Below the pieces are notes generated by a model. It saw nothing but the letters and a program-made list of their open reading frames with translations. It made no database searches and was not told the DNA's origin. From Chrysomallon squamiferum (Eukaryota > Mollusca > Gastropoda > Neomphalida > Peltospiridae), in the NCBI GenBank assembly GCA_012295275.1, contig CM022679.1:20909110-20959109 (forward strand): DNA of 50,000 bases, read 5' to 3'. The translations under genes were made by a program, and so were the position numbers. Below are positions 1 to 11,637 of the stretch, in pieces (the first letter of the stretch is position 1; each line of letters starts with the position of its first letter).

Positions 1-1013
1 TTTGCCGGCGGAGATATTCTCAGTTCAGTCATTTATTTAGTTATTATTAATATTTTGTTATATCAGCCCGTAATGTTCGAATACAACACTTTGTAAATGA
101 ATGCAACAAATGTTGGTAAGTTCGAAACTAAAAGAGATGGAGAAGAATCAGAAAGGAATTTAGAGCGTTTATAAACACCTGAACTAATATTTGATGTTAC
201 CGTCCGAGATATTTCGAAAAGTGATTATGATTTTGTTTTATTTATTTATTTATATATTTATAATGTAAAACAAAATCATATATTTATTAATTGTTTGCAA
301 AACCAGAGTATAACTGGATAAATGTCTTTCAAGTGGTGAGGTAAATCTTAAAAATAATGATGCTCTCTCACCACGCAAGAGTTTACACTGATGTTTGTTT
401 TTAGATCGTTTCTTAAAAATACACATCAAACAGAAGGAGGACGCTAAACAAATATTTTAATTTTTGTGGCCTAATAGATATTAAAATATCAGGAAATACA
501 ACTGACTGAGTGTTATGTTTAGAGTTAATTATGCATGTACAGTAAGTATGGTTACAAAGTGTAAAATTTGCCTCAATAAGCACATGAAAATTCTAATGCA
601 TGCACGAGCTCGTGTACACCAAGAGACCGATGAATAATGTTTTACAGGCGATTGTACATAATTCTTCTTTTTTTTGTCTCTCACTTTCTCTCTCTTTGTC
701 TGTCTGCTTGTCTGTGCGAATGTCTGAATGTATGTTTATGTACGCATGTCTGTATTCGAATGCGTGTGTGTATGTGTGTATATGCATGTGTGTATACATG
801 CAGGTAGGTGTGTTTGTGTGTTTGTGTGTGAGAAATTCCTGACTCTCTGACTTTCTAGAAATGTATTAAATATGTTTAAGAGAATGTGAGTGAGGGTCTG
901 TAGTGCTGGGTAAATACTGTCAAAAAATACTCACTGCTGGTAGGTAAGATGACCACTGTGTACAAAATAATGTTCAGGAGAAAATTTCAGTATCCGTGTT
1001 TTGGAAAATAGAC

Positions 1014-1014
<1 letters not shown>

Positions 1015-1049
<35 letters not shown>
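1015..1049. repeat. (AC)n microsatellite
   Basis: About 17 perfect AC dinucleotides, followed by interrupted ACAC/AAAC sequence to about 1080. Confidence 0.97.
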
Positions 1050-1054
<5 letters not shown>

Positions 1055-1551
1055 ACTAACAAACACACACAAACACATACAGGACACAGACACAAAAGAC
1101 CACCTCCACAACAAAAATGGTTCTAGACTCACTGTATTTTATTATTTTCAAAGCTAGAGCAAGTTCTCGAGACGAAAATATAAATTATTTACCACTCTAC
1201 AATTACAGCAGTCTTAAAAAAATCTCTCAGACTTGGATTTATGGTTATTTTTACGCATGATTCCCGTTTTGGGTGAAGCCTTTTCACGTTGCCACTCTCT
1301 GACCGCGTTTGGTCACTTCGCCAGTAACACTGTGTGATTAGAAACTGTCAGTCTGCGGAAATGAAAGTGACTCGAGAATATACGGCTCATGTGACACACA
1401 CGTTAATTTTCACCTACTAACAGAAAATACAAACACATCTTTAATAAATCATCAGATTCTTTCAGCTGTTAGACTTGTATGTTGTCAAGTGTCCTATTCA
1501 GCCGACGTTCCATGTTGAAAGGAAGGAAGAGATGTAATATTTAACAAAATT

Positions 1552-1830
1552 ATTATTTTTTATTAATAATACGGTTGATTCTTTATTATTTTTGATTAGT
1601 TCCCAGGAACGAGAAATCACTCAGTGAGATAGGTGAGGAAAATTGATCTTACGATCGATCAACCACTCCTCGAGCCAAAATTCTACACGATTATTTTTAA
1701 TAATACGGTTGATTCATGGTATTTTTTACGCAGTCTTCAAGAACGGGAAATAACGCAATAAGGTCGCTTAGGAAAATAGATCCTACGATCAATCAAGCCG
1801 GTGTTCTACCACAGGGATAAGCCAAATGAG
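1552..1830. repeat. Diverged tandem duplication, about 134-bp period
   Basis: Two adjacent copies share ordered blocks: AATACGGTTGATTC (1568 and 1702), a GAACG(A/G)GAAAT block, GGAAAAT(T/A)GATC and ACGATC(G/A)ATCAA. The offset is about 134 bp. The copies have diverged by substitutions and small indels, so the duplication is not recent. No coding potential was seen. It may be part of a dispersed repeat family. Confidence 0.75.
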
Positions 1831-2182
1831 CATTCCAGGATAACGAGAAAAACTGGACAAAGATTTTGTTTTTGTCGCTAAAACATAACGGCGAGGAAAA
1901 CACGATAATTTGTCTTCACGTGTTACGTACTAGTGTGAACTACAGTTTCGTCTTCATTAACGGTAAATCTAAGACAGAGATGATAAGATGAGAGAAAAAT
2001 GACAGTGTGGGAAAGAAAACAAAACAGAGAGAGACAAAGTGAAATGGAAAGTGAAGGGAAAAAGAAGAGAAAGACACAAAAAAGAAAGACAAGTGAAGAA
2101 ACAAAGAAAGAATGATAGAGAGAAAGAAACAAAAAAAGAAGAAATATAACGAAGATTAGGAGAATGAAAGCTGACTCCTGAA

Positions 2183-2188
<6 letters not shown>

Positions 2189-2267
<79 letters not shown>
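2189..2267. repeat. (AG)n microsatellite
   Basis: About 39 uninterrupted AG units. The purine-rich flank (1975-2160) is an imperfect GA/AAG-rich extension. Confidence 0.98.
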
Positions 2268-2269
<2 letters not shown>

Positions 2270-2585
2270 AACAATTACAGTTTTAATGTTACGTTCTAAT
2301 AATTATAATTAAAAATAAATTTGTAAAATGCCTTTCTACTGACGTTTTCACTTACAAATGTTTCTTCTGAAATATATATGAACTTAAGTTAGAGAAAAAC
2401 CTCTCTATAGTTTATTTACAGGAGAAATAAATATTGTTACTCTATATATTTATGTAAATTCAACTGTGCTGTCAGAGAAAACAAATTGTGTACTTGGCTA
2501 CAACGGGACCAACGAGTTCATAATACGTCAAACCAGCATAGCGACAACACCCAGCTATTTTTTTCTTTTTCTGTTTTTTCTTTCG

Positions 2586-2586
<1 letters not shown>

Positions 2587-2624
<38 letters not shown>

Positions 2625-2661
2625 TTTTATTTATTCTTTTTTTTTTTTTTTTTTTTTTTTT
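2587..2661. repeat. (TTTA)n followed by poly-T
   Basis: About ten TTTA units (2587-2627), then a T run at 2637-2661. Apparent reading frames over it are low-complexity translations. Confidence 0.95.
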
Positions 2662-3104
2662 CTTTGTGGCTTTAGTTCTATACACCGACATGTTACATAA
2701 TTAACGTATTATTTAACTTGCTGCAAATTTTTCATTTGTAAACGCACTTTAGAGTCACGATCTTTGGTAGTCGTGAAGTCATAATTTTAAAATAAATAAT
2801 TCACAAGGAAATAAGTAATTAATAACTCATTCTCTGCTGCACACGTTTTATGTGCTATATATATCCATATTCTGAAGGTAAAGAGTACAAGAAAATATCG
2901 TGTATCTTAAAATATATGTAGATTCTATTTTAATTAAGGTGATCATTACGATATGTATTTACGAATATGTGATATGTCTTTTTGAATGTATGCGTGAACG
3001 TAATGGATACAGAATGAAGAAAAAAAAAACAGAAGTAAAACAAATAAATATATGCATGTATATATGTGTGTGTACATGTGTATAAATGTATATATGCATG
3101 GGTA

Positions 3105-3155
3105 TATGTATGCATGTATGCATGTATGTGTGTGTATGTATGTATGTATGTATGC
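3105..3155. repeat. (TATG/TGCA)n microsatellite
   Basis: Tetranucleotide TATG repeats with interspersed GCATG and TGTG variants. Confidence 0.9.
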
Positions 3156-4112
3156 GTAAGTGGTGTATGTATATATGCATTTATGTATGTACGTAAATAA
3201 TTAGGTACTTAGATACGTATGAGCATATGTATGTATGTTATGAGCATGAACTTGTTGTTTGGGTATTTACTGATATAGATATATAATTTCGTACCTTACC
3301 ATTTCGTAATGACCATCCATCTTCCTGTCGTTTTCGCCATTAATATTTTAGTTCTGAAGTTTAGTAATTTGAAACAGTTAGTGGATTCTGAAAAACGTTT
3401 CGAATTATGGTAGATACGTTCGTCTTGGGCATACAAATGAATTTCTCCCGAAAACAAAACTGAGTTTTAGTACCGTTACAAATGATAATCCAGCAATATC
3501 CTTACAACTCATTAATTAGCTCTAGATAGGAACAAGATTCGATATATACGATCCAAGACGCTTTGCTTTCTATGGTAGACTTCCAGTGACATGTAAGTGA
3601 AAAGGAATATTAATACAGTGTACTGCAGATGCGACAGACTCGGGCAGTTTTGACATTGTGTCAGAAATGTCGTCTGCTCAGTTTGAAACAGATGTTTTCA
3701 CTTGCTCATTTTAAGAAAAGTTACGGTTAGAAAAAAAACGACCATAAAAACCAAATTAATATTACAAGATAACTTCCGTGTGTGGATATTATATTGTATA
3801 ATATTTATTAATATATATTTATATATTAAAAATAAGAATAAAAAGTATATTTTAGACAATCTAGGCAACAAGGAAACAAAAGAGATTTAAAAACTGTGAC
3901 CCTCTATATTTTTGGTGTGTCACATCTTGACTTATGTCTGTTAGTTAGACATGTTTATTTGTGCTGGGGATATTAAAATATTCGCCTCTGGCATTTTCAG
4001 AATTAATAACACTAACCTCAAAGTTTTTGTTTCTGCTAGATGTAGACAAGCCTCGAAAAAAATTCTTATGTCATTTAATTATTCCTTTTTATTTTTTTTA
4101 TTTTGTATTTAT

Positions 4113-4205
4113 TTATTTTTTTTTTTTTTTTTTTTTTTTATTTATTTAATATTATTTTTTTTATTTTTTTTTTATGTCTTATTAATTAATTAATTAATTT
4201 ATTTA
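4113..4205. repeat. T-rich / TTAA low-complexity tract
   Basis: A long T run is followed by TTTA and TTAA units. No coding sequence. Confidence 0.85.
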
Positions 4206-4496
4206 TTTATCTTTGGAATTTTTATATTAAACTTTTAGGGGTTTTTATCTTTCTGCTCTTATTCGTCTATTTTGTCTCTTTTTCGTTCCTTTTTTTATTA
4301 AATTTATTTATTTTTTAGTTAATTTTCTTTCTTTTCTTACGTTGTTTTCCTTCTTCGTCACTTTTTCCTTTACCTGTCTATCCTTTTCATTATTTATACT
4401 TTCTTTAATGTACATTTGTATGTGTGGATCCTTTTATGTTCTTTGTGTGAATCTACGTATGTATTGCATAGTGCAGTATATTGTATTGTATGTATC

Positions 4497-4500
<4 letters not shown>

Positions 4501-4530
<30 letters not shown>

Positions 4531-4563
4531 TGTATGTATGTATGTATGTATGTATGTATGTAT
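4501..4563. repeat. (TATG)n microsatellite
   Basis: Almost 16 perfect TATG units. Imperfect TATG/TACG repeats extend on to about 4690. All six frames stay open across it because of the repeat, so the long frames here are artefacts. Confidence 0.98.
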
Positions 4564-5005
4564 ATGTACGTACCTATGTATTTATGAATGTCTGCATACG
4601 TATATTGGTATACGTATGTTTGTTTATATGTATGTATATGGGTGCATGCTTTTATGTAAATGTATGTATACGTATGCACATATGCATGCAATTACACTTC
4701 AAAAAAAAAAAATAAGATGGAAAACAAATTCTCAGCGCCGATTAAGAAAAAAAAAAAACGAATGAAAAAAAGAATCACCCTGGGTTATTTACACGAAGAA
4801 TTGTAAATTCTCGCGCCACTCAGGTAAGCAGACGTGTTTGTTTTGAAAATTTGACAAAATCTGTGGAATGTAAGGAATTCCTTAATTTAATCCAGCTAGC
4901 AGCCGCACGAGGCACCTTAAGAGCTTTGTATAATCATAAAAGTAAACATTGTTATTTATAATCATAATGATGATGATTATGATGATGACGATGATCATAA
5001 TAACG

Positions 5006-5043
<38 letters not shown>
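5006..5043. repeat. (ATT)n microsatellite
   Basis: About 12 ATT units, preceded by imperfect GAT repeats (4965-5000). Confidence 0.96.
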
Positions 5044-5048
<5 letters not shown>

Positions 5049-5579
5049 AAAAAATTTAAGTAATAAATAAAAAAATATATATAAAGTAAAAATAAATAAA
5101 CAAGCAAACAAACAAACATTAATAATACTAAAAATAATAATGATGATCTTGAAGACAATAAATATAATAATAACAGTAATAATAAACCTGTAATATTATT
5201 ATATCACCAAAAGAAGCACAACAAATAACCGCCCCCCTCACAAGAAAAGAAAAAAAAAAAGGAAAGAAATAAAAGCGAACACACAAAACAAACGAAAGAA
5301 AGAAAAAAAAAAAAAAAATTAAAAAAAATTAAAACAAAGAAACAAATCGTGTCTTTGTTAACACTGTGTGCGCGGACAGGTTTACGAGCGCAAATACGTT
5401 ACGTTATCAATATTAGCTGTGTTGGTTTATGTAATTATACAGTTAAAAAAATACTGGTTATCTACAACCTTGTCATATTGAGTTCCCACGACTTTCATAT
5501 TTCAGAAAATTGTATTAACACCAGTCAGTGTAACTAGTTCTCAGTTCACTGACTTTATTTATTATATATATATATATTT

Positions 5580-5838
5580 TTTTATCTCTCTCACTCTATT
5601 TATATGTATGTTCTATCTACATATCAGTCAATCTATCGATTTAACCATCCATTCATCCATCTCTTCATCCATACATCTATCTATCTATCTATCTATCTAT
5701 AACTATCTATCTATCTTTCTTTCGTATCTCTATTTATCTATATATATCTATCTATCCATCCATCCATCCATCCATTCGTACATACATTTAATCTGTGTAT
5801 AATTATATGAATCTGTCTGCCTATCTAATCTATCTATC

Positions 5839-5882
<44 letters not shown>

Positions 5883-5900
5883 CCTACCTACCTATCTATC
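5580..5900. repeat. (ATCT)n-rich compound microsatellite
   Basis: Blocks of CTAT and CATC units with interruptions. The longest perfect stretch is about 5840-5880. Imperfect CTGT and ATCC units continue to about 6200. Confidence 0.93.
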
Positions 5901-6391
5901 CATCTATACATATGAATATGTATGCCTGTTTTTGACCGACTGTATATCTACTCCTTATCCATATATCTAATCATCTGTCTGTTGGTTTGTTTGCATGTCA
6001 GTTAACTACCAATTTACTTACCTACCTGTTTGTCTGTCTTATTTTCTGTTTGTTCGTCTCTCTCGTTTGTCCATCCATCACTTATTGACATCCCTAAGTC
6101 CTTTCATCTATTTATATATCAAACTGTCTGTTTCTCTGTCCGTCCATGTATCCTTCCGTATATCTACATCCCTGTTTCATTGTCTGTCTGTCTGTAATTT
6201 AATGTAAGATGAAAGAAATATCGGTCACCCAGATGTGGTAGCTAATCTGTGATACTAATTAGATTTGTTTTTCTCTTCAGTAAAGTAGCTTTCTGTTTTT
6301 TATATTAAATCAAGAGTTTGTGTACAGTCCTCAGCTGGAAAGATAAGATAGAAAGAGACACAAGCCAGATGTCTAAACCAGTGAAATGGCC

Positions 6392-6393
<2 letters not shown>

Positions 6394-6472
<79 letters not shown>
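6394..6472. repeat. (GA)n microsatellite
   Basis: About 39 uninterrupted GA units, nearly the same length as the AG tract at 2189-2267. Confidence 0.98.
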
Positions 6473-6473
<1 letters not shown>

Positions 6474-6737
6474 ACCAAAGACTTAGGATGTGGTTGACTC
6501 TTGCTTTGAAGATTTGTAGAATTACACAACACAAATAAATTATACAGACACGTTATTCTTGTTCTTGTTCACGTTATTCTGTATAAAGAATCAGACAACA
6601 GGTCCTGTTACCATTAGCTGAACTTTGATTCGCCAAGTTACACCATTTTCTTGTTTTTAATAATTAAGTGAATATACTTATAATAATGATTATGAGAGTT
6701 TAGAAAGTAAAACGAAACAACTATTTTTGTCAGTGTT

Positions 6738-6796
6738 TTGTTGTTGTTGTTGTTGTTGTTGTTGCTGTTGTTGTTGTTGTTGTTGTTGTTGTTGCT
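6738..6796. repeat. (TTG)n microsatellite
   Basis: About 19 TTG units with two GCTG interruptions. Confidence 0.96.
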
Positions 6797-7280
6797 GCCC
6801 GCTTACGCTGCTGTTGTGAACGTTTATAATCTGCCTGTTTGTATTTAACACGTACTTATTATGTACCACTTATGTGTGTCTACATGTGTGCTTATACGTG
6901 CTTGAAGGTATGTATTTATGTGAGTGTACGTGCGTGCACTGGTGCTTATCCGTTGTAAATATATAATAAATATAAAACCTAAAAAGACCTATAAACCAAG
7001 ATTAGTATTGCTTTAACGATATCAGTAGCAAAAAATACTCACTTCGTGAGAAAGGAGGAGAATACGAGGAAACTGTCTGCACGGTTATAAATCATTCAAA
7101 CAGTATTTCTGTTTTAAGTCGAGTCTTGCGACATGTTTGCTAACACCACACAGACGAACACATTGTTGTTTGATTTAACTGCCTGCTGGTTTTTTCTACA
7201 GCAGCCTTGTTTAACTATTTACATTAGAATGATATCACAACCTAAGATGACCACGTGTTCTTCTGTAATTTTGAGTGGAA

Positions 7281-7478
7281 AAAAGATGATGATGTTGATA
7301 ATGAAGACGATAATGATGATTATGATGATATAAATTAAAATAATAATACGATGATAAAAATAAAATAATGATGGTAATGATGATGATGGTGAAATTGATG
7401 GCCATAATAATGATGATGATGATAATGATGACGATGTCGATGATGATGACGGTAATAATGATGATGATGATCATGATT
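7281..7478. repeat. (GAT)n-rich imperfect repeat
   Basis: Interrupted GAT/AAT/GAC triplets on the plus strand. The His/Ile-rich minus-strand frames across it are translations of this repeat. Confidence 0.9.
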
Positions 7479-7994
7479 AAAAAGTGCATCACTCCATATT
7501 ATTAAATATAAAATGCCAAGTCTATTTTCTTGCAACATAAAACAATAATTATTCTTCACAATTAGATTTAGTAAAATACAAAACTTTTTAGCGCTGCCAT
7601 GGTTACATCACTGGCGTCATTGCATACAGGCAGACGGCTGACTCTATTTTTTTCTGAAATTGTAAGAAACTGTCGAGCATTACTCATGTCAGTCGCGTAC
7701 GCGATGACATCACGACAATAGAAAAATAGCCGTGCCCAAATATTTTTTACCCTACCATTTTATTTTATTTATTTTATTTTTCAGCCCGACCGATCCCGAA
7801 TTTAATAAACTTTCGGTCTCAAATGGCGAAATGTAAAATTTTACCTTTATCGAACGAATACTGTTCAGTATATTTTTGCCCTTTTCTTTCAACTTAACAT
7901 TTATTTATATATGAATTTATTGTACTGTGCTATACTATTTACTATACCATACCATATTATATTATATTATATTATACTTTAGTATATTATTATA

Positions 7995-7996
<2 letters not shown>

Positions 7997-8048
<52 letters not shown>
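7997..8048. repeat. (ATT)n microsatellite
   Basis: About 17 ATT units following TATAT-rich sequence. Confidence 0.96.
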
Positions 8049-8050
<2 letters not shown>

Positions 8051-8844
8051 TCCTTTCAGTTATTTATATAAATGTATTGCTGTCACCTACCAAAGGTTTG
8101 CGTTAACTGATTTTAAAAGACATCGGTGCCTACGGAGGAAATGAAACACGGACAATCCAATATGTCAGCTACCATTGCTGATAGAACAGTAACTTAGTGT
8201 AAGTTGTGTTATAATTTTCATTTTAGCATAACTTCGTTTATAAGTATTCATTTATACACTAATCTTAATCATTCTTAAGTTTACTTCCAAATGTAATTCA
8301 TATGTAATTTTATGATATTCATCATATTGAGAATGAGATAATTTATATAATCATTTAATTATAAATGATGTAAATTATAATTAATATATAATTAATATTT
8401 TATTATAATGATGATTTTTATTTATATCGTATTCTCAATACCAATACTGATATAGTCTAAACTATAACTTTATGCTTTATAAGTATAATTATAATATATT
8501 ATTAGTAGTATATTACTTATAAAGTTTTAATAATCATAACATAAGTAATGTAACATTCCACGATTATAAATATTAATGAAAAAATCACACTTTTTAGTCC
8601 ACCTCTTTAAATTTAAGTCTGTTCAGGTTTTTATTCAGTAATCTGGTTCGGCAGATATAAAAAGTCATTCAAAACTGTCTAAAGCAATATTTGCTTGTCA
8701 GACATGTCAAATCAACCATCTTGTTTTCTTTTCATCTACATGTTACCTACAGTTAATCGCTTCTGGGTATGAAAGTTAGGTCTGAAACTTGATTTTAAAT
8801 GAAATAAGGAGAGCAGAGCCTACTTATTGTTATGTCAGGCCACT

Positions 8845-8870
8845 AAAAAAAAAAAAAAAAAAAAAAAAAA
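8845..8870. repeat. Poly-A tract
   Basis: 26 consecutive A residues. Could be a retroposon tail, but no recognisable element body precedes it. Confidence 0.9.
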
Positions 8871-11637
8871 TTAAGAAAGGAAGAAATCATATCCAAATTT
8901 CTGTTAATACTTTTGGTTCCACTTTTATCATTGTTGTACTTTTGTAAATGACATTTCTTGTGTTTTTTCATAGTGTTTTTTAAAAAAAATAAAAGATTAG
9001 TATTATATATATAAATAATATGCCCATGAAAATTGGTTTACAGTAATTTATTTTAATTAAAACTCCAGCCCTTTGTTTATTCAGTCATAAATATATTGAC
9101 ACAGGGACTACTGATAATCAATACACAAAAAACAAAAACAGTACACATAAAATGTGACAACAAAATGGTTTCTGATTAACATTTAAATTAGTTTGTTGAT
9201 ATTTATAAATACAAAAATGATAAACGTCACAGACTGAACAAAGCTTATTACAACTGTTAAGCTGACATGTAGCTTGAACAAAATACTGAGCAGTATATTT
9301 CAAATTTATTTTTTTAATTTTTTGAGAGAGAGAGATCCAAAATATTATTCTGTATTAAAAAGCATAACTGTTCTGCCTTCCATTTTTTATTAAAAGAAAT
9401 AAACTCCATTACATATAACATTACCACTGTGATTATCATACTCTCCCCATTGAATATCTGCAAGTAAAATGTAGCTGTTAGTTAGTAAGAGAGACCAAGA
9501 AGGAACAGCAACAGTAGACGTTTATGTGCATATATATTCGTGTTTGTATGTATGTCATTTAAAAAAAAAGTAAAAAGAAAATAATCTATAATTTTCACTG
9601 TAAACACATGAGGTTATTATTCATTCATGTGCTTGTTAGTGTTAACATAAAAACAAACTGAAAAAGCAGGTTTGTGGCTGCATTGTTTGGTTATTTATCT
9701 TTCTATTGAAAGTAGGTATTTAAATTTGATAATCAGAAACAAACAATCTGTTTCAAAGCTGCTGATTTTTTTAAAAACTTTTTGTAAAGACCCATAATTA
9801 TAAATATTCTTATTTGTATGTTTTTGAATTTTGAATGCACACATTCTCATGCACTCATAGATACATACAAATAATTTGTGAAATTGTGATAATGTTCAGT
9901 AATGATTTAAAAAGAACCAAAAGCATTAATAATTGTAAATAAATAATAAAATGATTTTAATATTATTTATATAACATCCCCAAGTAGTGAAAAATGTTTT
10001 ATACACTTTCATAAACAGCTTTAGCTGTACGTACACTTTTATCCTTTACAGAAAGTAAAAACAACATACAGTGTGTGGTATGATTCATGCAAAAGATTAA
10101 ACTTGTTCATTTGCTTTTGGCATGCTCTTTATGATATATTCTTATGTTTTTCATCAAGTTATTTTTGTCAGAAATGTAGGAAACAGAATGGTAAACAACA
10201 GGCTTATATGTAATTTAACATAGATTTAAACACTTGGAAATGCATTCATGATGTCATTGCATGGTGCATAAATTTTTTATGAAGTTAACTTTCACTTGTT
10301 GTTTAACAACACTTTAACATATTTTTAGTTTTCATTATGATTATTAATGAAGAAATAAACCTTTTGTATAATAATAATAATATGTGAGATATTAGGTAAT
10401 GACATATGGAATTTGAAGTTGTTGTTTTTTTGGAAACTCTTTCTGCAACAAGCAAAAATAAACATATCATAGTTTACACTACACCAGCTGTTTTTCATTA
10501 GCAAAAATTGGAAATAAACCAATGAAAGAACTGATGAGGCTTGATCTTGCAGCCTACAAGTTCTTATTGATGAAAGTAGTGTTTGGTTTTAAAATATTAT
10601 TATGGATAGAAAAAAAAGAAAAAATTTCCAATTTTATATGTGCCAAAACATTTACAAAATAAAACAAATTGTTCTTCAACTTGAACAAGATATAATTAAA
10701 AAAAGAAACACCAAGGAGGATTGATCCATTATGCTGTTGATTTCCAAACAAAATCAATATGACTGTTGAAATATATTCAGTGGTTCAAACAAAAAAATTA
10801 GTTTTTATCCAGATCTACAACATTTCTTTCAAGAAGAAAACAAAAAATTGAAAAAAAAAAAATCCAGTTATTTTTATAGAAGAATCTAGATATATATTTT
10901 TTTTAATGGAAAATAGTCTTTAACCCCACATTTGGTTAAAGGTTTTCTTGTCTGTATTATCTATATAGATCAATTATAAAATCAAAATTGTATTATGGAT
11001 GCATAGATCTGCATGGATTCATACCTGTAGATGCTTCATCCTATGTACAACCAGGGACTTAGATTTTGACTTGGTGAGCACTTTTAAAATCATCTGTCGA
11101 AAGTTTGTACATTGATTCACATGAACCTTGTTTGCATGTTAGATGTACAAAACTACTTTAAAGTACATATCTAAATTAAAATCATTACCAAAACATTGTA
11201 TTTAAAACCTGGTGTTTGAAGAAAAACATGTTTCTTTATTTGATCCAAGGCCTTTTACTATTCAAATAATTGTTAACTGCATCTAGCATTAACTTTATGA
11301 CTAATGGAAATTTTTCATATTTTATTCTTCCACCATGGTATATCAAACCACTTGATATTGTATTTGATCTGATTCATCAGAAAATATTTTTATTTTACAC
11401 TGAATAATGTTATTTATTAATTTTTAAAAATGTTTTTCATCATTCATTTTAAAGTTTATTTTGTTATTGTTTAAGGAAGCTATATCACCTTTTATCCGTA
11501 TTTTTCAGATATAAGATGTTAAAATTCCCAGCAACATGATTACCACTGTCACTTAATCTGATTCACAGAAGGAAAAAACCATATCTTCAAAGAGTGTTAA
11601 TACTAACTTTAAAACAAAATATTGTGGTTAAGAGATA

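Larger units (their letters stand above)
1..11637. other. Intergenic region, simple-repeat rich
   Basis: No open reading frame here has recognisable domains or splice-consistent neighbours. Every long frame is a translation of a microsatellite (for example TATG, AG or ATT tracts) or low-complexity AT-rich DNA. The first 9 kb is unusually dense in microsatellites, listed separately. From about 9.0 to 11.6 kb the sequence is plain AT-rich DNA with short A/T runs. It presumably includes the PTCD1 promoter and 5' UTR, although I cannot place a transcription start. No RNA gene was recognised. Confidence 0.7.

Noticed and set aside
1923-2274. Ser/Leu/Phe-rich minus-strand frames
   Set aside because: They come from the AG microsatellite and its purine-rich flank.
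4342-4765. Long overlapping open frames on both strands with Tyr/Val/Cys/Met or His/Thr repeats
   Set aside because: They are six-frame translations of the TATG microsatellite, which lacks stop codons in all frames. No homology or splice support.
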